Positions 32,604 through 41,899 of a stretch of 64,000 nucleotides of DNA are shown here, piece by piece. Below the pieces are notes generated by a model that saw only the letters and a program-made list of their open reading frames with translations, searched no databases and was not told where the DNA came from. The DNA lies in the NCBI RefSeq assembly GCF_014199415.1, contig NZ_JACIJN010000002.1, forward strand, positions 372,001 through 436,000. The letters run 5' to 3'. The stretch is from Sphingomonas endophytica (GTDB taxonomy: Bacteria > Pseudomonadota > Alphaproteobacteria > Sphingomonadales > Sphingomonadaceae). Both the position numbers and the translations under genes were made by a program. Numbering within the stretch: position 1 is the first letter of the stretch; each line of letters opens with the position of its first letter.

Positions 32604-34658
32604 ATGGTGATGAACGACGATCGCCCGGCGCAGCCGGAGCGGGGGGAGCCCGCACGCGTGAAGAAGGGCAAGCGCGTGGCGGGCAACGACCGCCACGCCC
32701 CGCAGCCGGAGGGTCCGGCGCGGCATATGACCCGCGAGGCGCCCGAACCCGGCCCGCGCGAGCGCGGCGCGCCGCCGCCCGCGCGCGGCGTCCGCGAAGC
32801 CACGTTCACCGGCTCATCGTACAATGCCGAGGCGCGAACCGTCGAAGCCGTCTTCTCGGCCGGCTCGCCGGTGTCGCGCTGGTTCGGAACCGAGCAGCTG
32901 GAGGTTTCGGTCGACGCCATCGACCTGACCCGCGTCGGTGCCAACCTCTGTCCGTTTCTCAACGCGCACAATTCCTATGATGTCGCGGGCGTGCTGGGTC
33001 GCGTGATCGACGCACGGATCGAGGGTGACCGGCTCGTCGGGACGATCGCCTTCGCCGACACTGATGCCGGCCGCGCCGCCGAGGGGCAGGTGTCGCGCGG
33101 CGAACTGACCGGCATCTCGATCGGGTACAACGTCCGTACGTGGACGCTCACCGAGCAGACCGACACCGCCGACACGTGGACCGCCACGCGCTGGGAGTTG
33201 CTGGAGGTCAGCCTCGTCCCCGTTCCCGCAGACCCGCTCGCCGGGGTCCGGTCTGCCCCGCACGGAAATCCCCCGGTCACCGGCGACAAAGCCACCAACG
33301 AGGAAGATACTATGTTTCGCGACCTTCCGGGCGGCGCGGGCACGCCGACCCCAGCCCCAACGCCGACGCCGAGCCCCACCGTCACCCGCTTCGCCGCGAC
33401 CGAAGCGGTCGACTTCATGGAGCAGGCCCGCAGCTTCGGGGTCGAAACTCGCGCACGCGAGCTGGTCGAGCAGAATGGCCGCGGCGAGATCGGCACCGAA
33501 GCGGCACGCGCGGCGATCATGCAGGCCGCAGCCGAGGCGCAGCGCGCCCAGACCGGCGGGCTCCGCGGCACGCCCGGCTTCGGCGCCAATGGCCGACAGG
33601 AAGAGGGTGCTTGCGACGCCATCGCCGAGGCTCTGGCCGCGCGCACGCTGCGCGAGCAGCCGAGCGACGCGGCTCGCGAGTTCATGGGAATGCGGCTGCT
33701 GGAGATCGCCGCCAGCCGCGCCGGCCTGTCGCCACGCGAGCGTGACCCGATCACGATCCTTCGCGCGGCGCACACCAGTTCGGACTTCCCGCTGCTGATG
33801 GAGAGCGCCGGCAATCGCGTGCTGCTGGCGCGCTACAATGCCGCCGCGCCGACTTATCGCGACATTGCGGCGCGCCGCGACCTGACCGACTTCCGGCCGA
33901 CCAAGCTGCTGCGGGCGGGCGATTTCCCGACGCTGCTGCCCTATGCCGAAGACGGGGAGATCAAGGCCGGCACGATCGGCGAGGGCAAGGAAGAGGTGAT
34001 CCTCGGCTCCTACGGTCGCATCCTGCGGCTGTCGCGTCAGGCTATCGTCAACGACGATCTGGGGGCCTTCGATCAGGTGTTCGGCTCCATCGGCCGCATG
34101 ATCGCTCGATTCGAGAACAACACCTTCTACGCCATGAAGGCGGTGAACGGTGGGCTTGGTCCGAAAATGTCGGATGGGAAAACCTTCTTCCACAAGGATC
34201 ACGGCAATCTCGTCGATGGGGCGGCCGGTTCCGATCCCAGCATCGAGAGCTTGGGGGCAGGCCGCGCGGCGATCCGGCAGCAGAAGGACGCCGACAAGAA
34301 TATCCTCAATATCGCGCCGACCCGCATCCTTGTCGGGCCGCAACTGGAAACCCGCACCGAGCAGTTGATCATGCCGCTCCAGCCGCTCCAGCCAGCGCTG
34401 GTTGGTGACGTGAATCCCTTCGCCGGACGCCTGACGCCGACGGTGGACGGCACGATCGATGGCGGTGCGTGGGAACTCTATGCCGATCCCGCCGATCTGC
34501 CCGCCTTCGTCTACGGCTATCTCGCCGATGCGCCGGGGCCGCGCGTCATCTCGGAGGAGACATTCAACGTCGACGGCATGGCATGGCGCGTTACCGAGGA
34601 CTTCTATGCCGGCGCGGCTGACTACCGTGGCGCGTTCCGGAACACCGGCAAGGCCTGA
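32604..34658 (+). CDS. Prohead protease fused to major capsid protein
   Basis: The single 684-residue reading frame joins two functions. Residues about 60-225 are an HK97/U35-type prohead protease (FSAGSPVSRWFGTE, FLNAHNSYDVAGVLGRV with His, RGELTGISIGYNV with Ser, LLEVSLVPVPADP). Residues about 330-684 are a major capsid protein (LRAAHTSSDFPLLMESAGNR, GDFPTLLPYAEDGEIK, ILRLSRQAIVNDDLGAF, TRILVGPQLE). A Pro/Thr-rich linker joins them. An internal ATG at 33312 with GAGGAAG could give the capsid part alone (see findings). Confidence 0.9.
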   Translation: MVMNDDRPAQPERGEPARVKKGKRVAGNDRHAPQPEGPARHMTREAPEPGPRERGAPPPARGVREATFTGSSYNAEARTVEAVFSAGSPVSRWFGTEQLEVSVDAIDLTRVGANLCPFLNAHNSYDVAGVLGRVIDARIEGDRLVGTIAFADTDAGRAAEGQVSRGELTGISIGYNVRTWTLTEQTDTADTWTATRWELLEVSLVPVPADPLAGVRSAPHGNPPVTGDKATNEEDTMFRDLPGGAGTPTPAPTPTPSPTVTRFAATEAVDFMEQARSFGVETRARELVEQNGRGEIGTEAARAAIMQAAAEAQRAQTGGLRGTPGFGANGRQEEGACDAIAEALAARTLREQPSDAAREFMGMRLLEIAASRAGLSPRERDPITILRAAHTSSDFPLLMESAGNRVLLARYNAAAPTYRDIAARRDLTDFRPTKLLRAGDFPTLLPYAEDGEIKAGTIGEGKEEVILGSYGRILRLSRQAIVNDDLGAFDQVFGSIGRMIARFENNTFYAMKAVNGGLGPKMSDGKTFFHKDHGNLVDGAAGSDPSIESLGAGRAAIRQQKDADKNILNIAPTRILVGPQLETRTEQLIMPLQPLQPALVGDVNPFAGRLTPTVDGTIDGGAWELYADPADLPAFVYGYLADAPGPRVISEETFNVDGMAWRVTEDFYAGAADYRGAFRNTGKA

Positions 34659-34724
34659 TCCAACCATTCCGACCTCTGACGACCGGCCGGGCGAGCTCGC
34701 CCGGCGCGGATGGAGACGTATGTC

Positions 34725-35054
34725 ATGAAGATTTTCGTACAGGAGGGGCGTACCCTCGACTTCGTTGCCGACGGAGCGGTGAAGGCGGGCGTGCCTGTCT
34801 TGGTCGGCGTCATTCTCGTGATCCCGGCGACCAACGCCGCCGCAGGGCAGACCTACTCGGGCTGGATTGAAGGCGTCTTCGTCCTTCCGTGTCAGGGGCA
34901 GGCTTGGGCAACCAATTGCATCGCGCTCTACTGGGACGCGGCGAACGCGCGGGTTACCACCAGCGCGAACGGCAATACCAAGATCGGCATGACCGCTGCT
35001 CCGAAGGTCGCGGCCGACATCGTCGGCAACGTCAAGCTGCTGCCCTCGGTGTGA
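34725..35054 (+). CDS. DUF2190 capsid decoration/stabilising protein
   Basis: The 109-residue protein (KIFVQEGRTLDFVADGAVKAG, in part GRTLDFVADGAVKAGVPVLV) matches the DUF2190 family. Its members sit after the capsid gene and serve as head cement or decoration proteins. ATG 34725 is preceded by GGAG; 34710 is an alternative start. Confidence 0.8.
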   Translation: MKIFVQEGRTLDFVADGAVKAGVPVLVGVILVIPATNAAAGQTYSGWIEGVFVLPCQGQAWATNCIALYWDAANARVTTSANGNTKIGMTAAPKVAADIVGNVKLLPSV

Positions 35055-35056
35055 CC

Positions 35057-35377
35057 ATGAGCGGGTTCTCCGGGCAGCGATGCGCGATCGTCGATCTCGC
35101 CTTCGCGACGTTCGGGAAGCCTGCGGCATGGAGCGGCCAGCCGTCCACGGTTACGATCCGCATCCGCAGCGCCGATCAGGACGATCGTTTCGGCACGGTG
35201 AGCCTGAAGCGCCGGTCGACGATCCTGCGCGTGCGCAGCTGGGAGATTGCTGCCCCGCAGCCCGGTGACGAGGTCACGCTCGGGCCGGACGTCGGCAACG
35301 TCAGTTATGTCGTTGGCGACGGCGTCATGCTCGACCGGAAGGGCGTCTGGGACTGCCCGGCAAGGCAGACGCCGTGA
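35057..35377 (+). CDS. Head-tail connector, gpFII-like
   Basis: The 106-residue protein begins MSGFSGQRCAIVDLAFATFG and ends with a beta-rich region (RSTILRVRSWEIAAPQPGDE, DGVMLDRKGVWDCPA). Size and order match the lambda FII-type attachment protein between decoration protein and tail-completion genes. It starts 2 bases after the DUF2190 gene and overlaps the next (GTGA). Confidence 0.65.
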   Translation: MSGFSGQRCAIVDLAFATFGKPAAWSGQPSTVTIRIRSADQDDRFGTVSLKRRSTILRVRSWEIAAPQPGDEVTLGPDVGNVSYVVGDGVMLDRKGVWDCPARQTP

Positions 35378-35811
35378 GTGTGATGACGTTCCGCAGTAGC
35401 GGGTTCCGCGATCTCGATCGCAAGCTCGCTGCGCTCGCCACGGGCGTGCCCGAAACGAGAAAGCGGGCTGCGCTGCATGCCGGTGCCGAGTTGATCGCGG
35501 AGGAAGCGCGACGGCTCGCGCCCTTCCTCACCGGCCGGCTGCGCGACAGCATCACGGTCGCCGACGCCAGCGACGCGCGCGTCTACGGCACGCTCGGCAG
35601 CCGGATCGATGATGGGACCGTGCAGGTCTATATCGGGCCGGTCGGATCGACCGACGAAGGCGACGTATATTACGCGCGCTTTCAGGAGTTCGGGACGCGC
35701 ACGATGCGCGCCCATCCGTTCATGCGCCCGGCCATCGCCGCTCGGCGTCCGGCGGCGGAGCGGCTGGTCACCAGCCTGCTGCTCGCCGATGTGCTGACGC
35801 TGGCCCGATGA
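35374..35811 (+). CDS. HK97 gp10-like head-tail completion protein
   Basis: The 145-residue protein has the family pattern: FRDLDRKLAALATGVPETRKRAALHAGAELIAEEARRLAP (cited as RDLDRKLAAL and AELIAEEARRLAPFLTGRLRDSI) and the end YYARFQEFGTRTMRAHPFMRPA. It joins head and tail in siphophages. GTG 35374 overlaps the previous stop; ATGA overlap with the next gene. Confidence 0.82.
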   Translation: MSVMTFRSSGFRDLDRKLAALATGVPETRKRAALHAGAELIAEEARRLAPFLTGRLRDSITVADASDARVYGTLGSRIDDGTVQVYIGPVGSTDEGDVYYARFQEFGTRTMRAHPFMRPAIAARRPAAERLVTSLLLADVLTLAR

Positions 35812-36215
35812 CGTTCGAGGCGGCGCTGACGGCGCGCGCGCGGGGTGACGCGCAGCTTGGAGCGGCGACCGGGGAGAAAGGCGGCTGGACGCGGATACTG
35901 AGCGGCCTTCCCGAACTGACGTTCCAGACGATCACCGACGTGCGCGCGGAGCATTTCAAAGGTTTTCAGCCGCGCCAGACGACGGTGCAGATCGATATTT
36001 GGGCGGAGACGGCGACCGAGGCGGCGGCGCTGCGCGAGCGCTGCATCACCGTCTTCGTGGCGGCGGACGTGATCGGCGGCGTGCGGTTCCAACGCGCCGT
36101 GATCGCCAACGTGCGCGGTGGCCCGGAGCCCGAGCAGCCCGGCGAGCCGCAACGGTTCCGCGACGAGATCGCGCGCGAGTCGATCGACATCATCTTCACT
36201 CACACCCCTGCCTGA
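35808..36215 (+). CDS. DUF3168 tail completion (terminator) protein
   Basis: The 135-residue protein (FEAALTARARGDAQLGAATG, then TTVQIDIWAETATEAAALRE) has the DUF3168/gpU-like pattern with a C-terminal ARESIDIIFTH strand. It caps the tail tube. It is coupled to the preceding gene. Confidence 0.75.
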   Translation: MTFEAALTARARGDAQLGAATGEKGGWTRILSGLPELTFQTITDVRAEHFKGFQPRQTTVQIDIWAETATEAAALRERCITVFVAADVIGGVRFQRAVIANVRGGPEPEQPGEPQRFRDEIARESIDIIFTHTPA

Positions 36216-36228
36216 GAGGAGGCGCAAC

Positions 36229-36699
36229 ATGGACGCAAACGGCAACAGCGAAGCCCAGTCGGGCTACGGCACTGGCTTCTTCCTGAAGGTCGCGAACAAG
36301 TGGCTGGAGATCGACGAGGTCACGCAGGTGCCGATTGCCGAACAGTCGGCGGACGAATATGAGGTGACGCACTTCAAGTCACCGAAGAGGAAAAAGGAAT
36401 GGCGCAGCGGCCTGACCGATGACGGCGAAGGCACGCTGGAAGTCAATTACATCCCCGGCTCGCCGAGCGACGTGGCGCTGCGCACCGCGCGCGACAGCGG
36501 CGAGGTCTGTGCTTATGAGACGTTCCTGCCCGCACCCGGCGGCAAGTGGCTCCGCATCAGCGGCTTCCTGATCGTCAAGAAGCGCGGTCGCGCCGTGCCG
36601 ATCAATGATCGGATGAAGCAGACCGTCACCGTCCGCTTCACCGGCGACGACACCGAGGATGCGGTGGCCAACCAGCGCGTCATCGCGGCGGCCGCCTGA
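36229..36699 (+). CDS. Major tail tube protein
   Basis: The 156-residue protein starts at ATG 36229 behind GAGGAGG. The sequence (SGYGTGFFLKVANKWLEIDEV, in part FFLKVANKWLEIDEVTQVP, and TVTVRFTGDDTEDAV) fits the TP901/lambda V-type tail tube family. Polymer rings form the non-contractile tail. No sheath gene is present, hence siphovirus. Confidence 0.8.
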   Translation: MDANGNSEAQSGYGTGFFLKVANKWLEIDEVTQVPIAEQSADEYEVTHFKSPKRKKEWRSGLTDDGEGTLEVNYIPGSPSDVALRTARDSGEVCAYETFLPAPGGKWLRISGFLIVKKRGRAVPINDRMKQTVTVRFTGDDTEDAVANQRVIAAAA

Positions 36700-37223
36700 T
36701 GCTGGGCGCGCAGGTGTTCGATGCCGGGGGGCAGCGCTGGACGCTATTCCTCGGCAACGCCGCGCAATGCGCGGTGGAGGAGCAATACGGCAAAGGGTTC
36801 TTCGCGGTCGTCGCCGACGCGGTGCCGGATGTCGACGCCGAGACGGCGCTGGCGATCGCCTCGGCGATGTCGGGCGACGCCATGCCCAGCCTGTCAGTCG
36901 CGACGATGGAGAAGATGGCCAGCGCGATGCGTCGCGTCCGGCTGTCGGTGCTGCGCGATCTGGCGTGGCACGGGCTCCAGCGCCACCATCCCGGCGTGAC
37001 GCTCGACGAGGTCAGCGACGTCGCCGATCAACTCGGCCAACATCGCTTCGGCGAAGTCATCGGCAATGCGATCCGCGCCGCGCAGGGGCGGGGCGAGGGG
37101 CAGAAGGAGGATGACCGGCCGGTCGCCCCGGGAAAGCCGTCGACCCGCAGGCGCGCACCGACTGGGAAGGGCTCGTCGCGCAATGGACCCGCGCCGGGTT
37201 CGACGAGTCCGCCTTCTGGCTGA
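36699..37223 (+). CDS. Tail assembly chaperone, gpG-like
   Basis: The 174-residue protein (FDAGGQRWTLFLGNAAQCAV ...) sits between tail tube and tape measure genes, as gpG in lambda. Near its end (codon 145) the sequence GGGAAAG allows a -1 frameshift into the next frame. Without the shift, translation ends in a Ser/Arg-rich tail at 37223. Confidence 0.75.
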   Translation: MLGAQVFDAGGQRWTLFLGNAAQCAVEEQYGKGFFAVVADAVPDVDAETALAIASAMSGDAMPSLSVATMEKMASAMRRVRLSVLRDLAWHGLQRHHPGVTLDEVSDVADQLGQHRFGEVIGNAIRAAQGRGEGQKEDDRPVAPGKPSTRRRAPTGKGSSRNGPAPGSTSPPSG

Positions 37224-37507
37224 CGACCCCGGCCGGCTTCGGCGCGGCGATGCGCGGGTGGATGCAGCGCCGCCGCGACGATCACGATCTCGCCACCTAT
37301 GGCGCATGGCGTGGCGAGTTCTTCGCCCGTCAGGACAAGCTCAAGCCTGTCGGGCAGTATCTCGCGGCCGATAAGCCGGGCGCGAGGTCCGGCGGTTCGC
37401 AAACGCCCGCCGAACGGGCTCTGGTGTTCCGCGCGCTTCAGGCGGCGGGCGCTCCCATCAAAATCGAGGTGCTGGATGGTCCACCACCTCTCCGCCGGAA
37501 GGAGTGA
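36699..37507 (+). CDS. Tail assembly chaperone gpGT-like frameshift product
   Basis: Ribosomes that slip back by one base on GGGAAAG (37130-37136, 0-frame codons GGA AAG) continue in the -1 frame. They read AVDPQARTDWEGLVAQW...GFGAAMRGWMQRR to the TGA at 37505-37507. This gives a product of about 269 residues. The extension has normal coding character from the slip site on but no good own start. The heptamer and the gene order are the same as in lambda G/GT. The extension would bind tail tube protein during assembly. Confidence 0.75.
37130..37136 (+). other. Programmed -1 frameshift site GGGAAAG
   Basis: The heptamer fits X XXY YYZ in the reading frame of the gpG-like gene and equals the lambda G/GT slippery sequence. 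The -1 frame is open for 370 bases downstream and its translation looks like real protein. Confidence 0.75.
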
Positions 37508-37513
37508 CGCGCG

Positions 37514-40500
37514 ATGCAGGCATTGCTGGCCTCGCTCGTCATTTCGATGGACGTGAAGGACGCTGCATTTCAGGCCGGCATGCGCACGGCGCGGGCCGAG
37601 GCGAAGCGGACCGAGCAGGACCTCGACCGCTCCGGCAAGGGCATGGTGGCGTCATTCGAGAAGGTGGCGCACCAGATCGACGCGGCGGTGATCCGGATCG
37701 TCGACAGCGTCCAGAACGTCGGTCGCGAAGTGAAGAATGCCGGGCTGCTGCTGACCGCCGGACTGACACTGCCTTCCGTCGCGATGGCCAAGGCGTCCAC
37801 GGACGCGGCGTCCGACTTTCAGGCCGCAATGAACAACGTCCACGCGGCGATGCTCGACGCCAGCCCCGAACAGCTGGACAAGCTGCGCGCGGCGGCGCTG
37901 TCGCTCGGCCCGGCGATGGGCAAGAGCGCGACCGAGGCGGCCGGCGCGATCGAGTCACTGGCCAAGAACGGCATGAGTGCCGCCAACATCCTTGGCGGCG
38001 GGCTGGAAGCGGCGTTGAAGCTGAGCGTGGCGGGCCAGACCGAACTCGGCAACGCCGCGGATGTCACGACCGACATTCTCCAGCAATTCCACCTTGCCGC
38101 CAGTGATCTCCCGAAGATCGTCGACAAGGTCAGCGGCGCGCTCGACGCCTCCAAGCTGTCGTTCGACGGCTATAAGGACGCGATCGGACAGGTCGGCGGG
38201 ATTGCGGGCGGGCTCGGCTATCAGTTCGAGGATATGAATGCCGCGCTGGCGGCGGTCATCCCGCTGATGACCGGCGGATCGGACGCCGGCACGTCGTTCA
38301 AGACATTCCTGCTGTCGCTGGTGCCGACCTCAAAGGATGCCGAGCGGACGATGACGCAGCTCGGCATCAGCTTCTTCAACGCCGATGGCAGCATGAAGTC
38401 GCTGGGCGAGGTCGCGGAGGTGCTGAAGACGCGGCTTGCCGGGCTGAGCGACCGCAGCCGGCAAGATGCGCTAACGCGCATGTTCGGCACTGACGGGATG
38501 CGTGTCGCCATCGCGCTGATGCAGGCCGGGACCAAGGGGATCGACAGCGTCAAGGCGTCGATCGAGAAGGCGTCGGTCGACCAGAAGCTGGGCGTGCTGC
38601 TGGACGGTGAGGCCGCCTCCACCCGGCGGCTCGCCGCCGCCTGGGAGAAGCTGAAGATCGCGATCGGCGAGGCCGGCCTCATTCAGGTGTTGACGTGGGT
38701 GAAGGACAGCGTGGCCGCGGTCGTTGAGCGGGTTGCGTCGGCACCGCCCGCGTTCTTCTATCTGGTGACCGCGGCGGGGCTGGCGGCGGCCGCGCTCGGC
38801 CCGCTGGTGTTGATCGGGACGAAGCTGGTGCCGCTGCTGGTGGTGTTGATCCTGCGCGGAACGGCGCTGGGCGCGTCGTTCGGCGTGATCGGTACCGCGG
38901 CCGGCGCGCTGCTGAACCCGGTCGGGTTTCTCGTGACGATGTTTGGGCGGCTGCTACTCGCGTTGAGCGCGCGGACGGCGATCGGCGCGCTCGGTATCGC
39001 GATGCTGCGTTTCGCGGGACCGATCGGTCTGGCGGTATCTGCGCTGTCGATCCTCGTTCCGCTTATGTTCCAGCAGCGCGAGGCCTCGGCGAAGTACGTC
39101 AGCGCAATGGAAGCGGCGAGCACCGCAACGGCAAACAGTGCCGACATCGTGCAGAAGCTGGCCTTTGCGCAAGGTGAGGCCCGCAAGGAAGCGATGGCGC
39201 TGGCGCGCGCTGACCGGGTCCGCGCGATCGAGTCGGTCAAGGCGGCGCGTGCCGACCTGCAAGCCGCGCGCGCGGCGAGCATGCGCGCGCGGGCAGCCTC
39301 CACCAGCGTGAGGCAGAAAGCGTACGAAGCGGTATCGTTCGGGAGCAACGACTGGGAGCGCTCGATTGACCGAAAGGTGTTGGGCTTTTTTGGCTTCAGC
39401 CCTTCGCCGAACCGCGATCAGGCAGCGGCCGACTATGCCAAGGCCGCGCAGGTGCAGGCTGAGGCGCTCAAGCGTTTCGACTTGCTCGACAAGGCCATCA
39501 CTGCTGCGGAAAAGGACACCGGGCCGACCCGCGACGTCAAGTTCGATGCCGATGACAAGCCCAAGAGGGGCGGACGCGAGGCCGCGGATCGCAGCCCTCA
39601 GTATGAAGCGCAATACTTCGACGAGCTGGGCCGCGTGCGGGTGGCGCAATTGCAGGCGCAGGCTGATCTGACCGGCGGGATCGAGGCGCGCTACCGTGCG
39701 GACATGGCGGCGCTCGACGAAGAGCGTGCCTCTACGATCCGCCAGAACGCTCTTGACGAGGGCCTGAACGACGCACGCCGCGCCGAACTGCTCGCCGCCA
39801 AGGATGCCGAACTGGCGATCCGGCGCGGGATCGTCGAGCGGGATCGTTCGAGCGCGCTTGCGCAGCAGCAATATGATTTGGCGGCGGCGGATAACCAGCG
39901 TGAGCAGGATCGTGTCCGTACGGAGATCGACCTCGCCGACAGCATCGCTGAACGCCGCGATGGCGAGTTGCGGCTCCTTGAGCTGCAACGTCAGCAAGAG
40001 GAGGCTGAACTCGATCTGATCCTCGCCACCAAGAACACCGCGTCGGCGGAGTGGGACAATGCGCGCCGCCGCAAAGAAGCGCTCACCCAGATCTATGGCG
40101 ACCGCCGTCAAACGGTGGAGCGGCAAAACGAAGGACCGACCGATCGCTATCGGCGCGAACTGAACCGCCCGGACGCGGCAATCGCGGACGACGTGGAAGC
40201 GCTCGAGGTCGACTCGCTGAAAGATCTCAATCGCGAACTCGCCGACGCGATCGTGAACTCGAAATCGCTGGGGGACGTCTTTGTCCAGACCGCCAAGCGG
40301 ATCGTGGCGGCGCTGCTCGAAATTGCCTTGCAGCAGGCGCTCATCAAGCCCTTGGCGGGGTTGTTGCTCGGGGTCGGTGGACAGGCGGGTGAGGCGGCGA
40401 GCGATGCTGCGTTAGGAACCACGATCACACATCAGGCGAATGATGCGCTGAACGGCGCATTGTCCTCGTCCTTTGGCGGCTTCCGCAAGAATGGTGGCTC

Positions 40501-40750
40501 GATCACGCCGAACGACTGGTTCGTCGTCGGCGAACAAGGCCCGGAGATCTTCGCGCCGGGCACCAGCGGCACCATCATTCCGAACGGTGGGCTGCGCGCC
40601 TCGCGAGAAAAGCCGGTGGTGCAGCTGGTGGTCGGCGAGGGGCAGATGTTCGAGCCGCGCGTGGTCGGCATCGCGGGCGGGGTGTCGGTGCAGACGGTGC
40701 GTGAGGGCAACCGGGCAGGGGCGCTGCGTCAGCGCCAGCAACTCGCGTGA
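37514..40750 (+). CDS. Tail tape measure protein
   Basis: The 1078-residue protein is the largest tail structural gene before the tip. It starts VISMDVKDAAFQAGMRTARAE and has a TP901-type core (TDAASDFQAAMNNVHAAM..., AGGLGYQFEDMNAALAAVIPLM, RMFGTDGMRVAIALMQAG). Central hydrophobic segments are at about 415-520, then long charged coiled coils (about 690-900). A conserved end FRKNGGSITPNDWFVVGEQGPEIF occurs near 990-1015. It fixes tail length and is ejected on infection. It starts 7 bases after the chaperone stop. Confidence 0.93.
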   Translation: MQALLASLVISMDVKDAAFQAGMRTARAEAKRTEQDLDRSGKGMVASFEKVAHQIDAAVIRIVDSVQNVGREVKNAGLLLTAGLTLPSVAMAKASTDAASDFQAAMNNVHAAMLDASPEQLDKLRAAALSLGPAMGKSATEAAGAIESLAKNGMSAANILGGGLEAALKLSVAGQTELGNAADVTTDILQQFHLAASDLPKIVDKVSGALDASKLSFDGYKDAIGQVGGIAGGLGYQFEDMNAALAAVIPLMTGGSDAGTSFKTFLLSLVPTSKDAERTMTQLGISFFNADGSMKSLGEVAEVLKTRLAGLSDRSRQDALTRMFGTDGMRVAIALMQAGTKGIDSVKASIEKASVDQKLGVLLDGEAASTRRLAAAWEKLKIAIGEAGLIQVLTWVKDSVAAVVERVASAPPAFFYLVTAAGLAAAALGPLVLIGTKLVPLLVVLILRGTALGASFGVIGTAAGALLNPVGFLVTMFGRLLLALSARTAIGALGIAMLRFAGPIGLAVSALSILVPLMFQQREASAKYVSAMEAASTATANSADIVQKLAFAQGEARKEAMALARADRVRAIESVKAARADLQAARAASMRARAASTSVRQKAYEAVSFGSNDWERSIDRKVLGFFGFSPSPNRDQAAADYAKAAQVQAEALKRFDLLDKAITAAEKDTGPTRDVKFDADDKPKRGGREAADRSPQYEAQYFDELGRVRVAQLQAQADLTGGIEARYRADMAALDEERASTIRQNALDEGLNDARRAELLAAKDAELAIRRGIVERDRSSALAQQQYDLAAADNQREQDRVRTEIDLADSIAERRDGELRLLELQRQQEEAELDLILATKNTASAEWDNARRRKEALTQIYGDRRQTVERQNEGPTDRYRRELNRPDAAIADDVEALEVDSLKDLNRELADAIVNSKSLGDVFVQTAKRIVAALLEIALQQALIKPLAGLLLGVGGQAGEAASDAALGTTITHQANDALNGALSSSFGGFRKNGGSITPNDWFVVGEQGPEIFAPGTSGTIIPNGGLRASREKPVVQLVVGEGQMFEPRVVGIAGGVSVQTVREGNRAGALRQRQQLA

Positions 40751-41337
40751 TCGAGCTGCCTGAATGGGCAGTGCCGAATGCCGCCACCCCGGCGCTGGTC
40801 GATGCCGGCGGTGTGATGCGGTCGCCGCTCAACACGGCGGCACTGAGAGTCAATCGCCTCGGCTCGCACTATCTCGCCGCACTCGCCTTTCCGCCCTTCG
40901 AGCCCGAGCAGGGCCGGATCGTGGTGTCGCGGCTGATTCGCGCGCAACGTCTCGGGCTGCGCGTGCCCTATCCGCTGTTTGTGGATCAGGGTCAGCCGGG
41001 TGCGCCGCTGGTCGACGGTGCGGGCCAGTCCGGGCTGTCGTTGACCCTGCGCGGCTTGAGCCCCGGCTACACCGCGCGTGAGGGCTACTGGCTATCGATC
41101 GTCGACCCGACCGGGCAGCATTATCTGCACAACGTCGCCGGGGACGCTGTGGCTGATGCGGATGGGCGCATGATCCTCTCCCTCTCGGAAATGCTGCGCG
41201 TGCCGTTTGAGAACGGCGCTGCGGTGCACCTCGCCGCGCCGATGATCGAAGGGTTGGTCGATGGCGACAAGCGCGCGTGGAACCTCGCGGTCAATCGCAC
41301 GACGTCCATAGAATTTACGGTCGAGGAAACGCGCTGA
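40747..41337 (+). CDS. Tail tip-associated protein (unknown family)
   Basis: The 196-residue protein (GTG 40747, overlapping the tape measure stop) reads IELPEWAVPNAATPALVDAG and is beta-rich. Its place after the tape measure suggests a distal tail component, comparable to gpM/L or the DUF2460 position in gene-transfer-agent clusters. The family is not recognised. Confidence 0.65.
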   Translation: MIELPEWAVPNAATPALVDAGGVMRSPLNTAALRVNRLGSHYLAALAFPPFEPEQGRIVVSRLIRAQRLGLRVPYPLFVDQGQPGAPLVDGAGQSGLSLTLRGLSPGYTAREGYWLSIVDPTGQHYLHNVAGDAVADADGRMILSLSEMLRVPFENGAAVHLAAPMIEGLVDGDKRAWNLAVNRTTSIEFTVEETR

Positions 41338-41338
41338 A

Positions 41339-41899
41339 ATGGAGCGGGTTCTGTTGTCCGGCCTGATGAAGCTGGAATTGCCGGGGCGTACGATCACGCT
41401 GTGCGACGGCGGCTTCGTCCAGTGGAACGGCGATCTTTATCAGGCCAAGGATGACGAATTCGGCATCCTCAGCGGCTTCAACGCGCTGACCGAAGGCGTC
41501 GGTGACGAAGCGCCGGCCGGCGTGCTGACCATGACGCCGCCGTCCACGACGGCCGCCACCACCTTGGCCGCGCCCGGCCATCAGGGATCGCGCCTGCGCC
41601 TGTGGGTCGCCGAGCTCGACGAGCGCAACGGCGGTGTCATCGGGCAGCCGGATCAGATGGTCGACTGGCAGGTCGACAGCATGCGGCTGCGGATCGGACG
41701 CGGCTCCCGCCTGCTGGAGATCGGCTGCGTCACGCATGGGCAGCGGCTGATGCTGCGCAACGAGGGCAACACGCTGTCGCCGTCCTTTCATCGCCTGATT
41801 TATCCGGGAGAAGCTGGCTTGGACAATGCGACCGGTCTGACCACCGACGTGGCATGGGGCGCGGCGGCTGGCCCCCGCGGAGCGTCGGCGCGTGCTTAA
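41339..41899 (+). CDS. Tail tip-associated protein, DUF2163-like position
   Basis: The 186-residue protein begins with a hydrophilic beta-rich part (LMKLELPGRTITLCDGGFVQWNGDLYQA, in part GRTITLCDGGFVQWNGD) and ends SPSFHRLIYPGEAGLDNATG. Surface loops around 90-130 concern a WVAELDERNGGVIG segment. The order (two tip proteins, peptidase-like, J-like) is like GTA genes g12-g15; assignment is by position. Confidence 0.6.
   Translation: MERVLLSGLMKLELPGRTITLCDGGFVQWNGDLYQAKDDEFGILSGFNALTEGVGDEAPAGVLTMTPPSTTAATTLAAPGHQGSRLRLWVAELDERNGGVIGQPDQMVDWQVDSMRLRIGRGSRLLEIGCVTHGQRLMLRNEGNTLSPSFHRLIYPGEAGLDNATGLTTDVAWGAAAGPRGASARA

Noticed and set aside
32814..35129. A 771-codon minus-strand frame opposite the capsid genes
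   Set aside because: Arg/His/Asp-rich antisense translation of the capsid fusion; no start site or motif.
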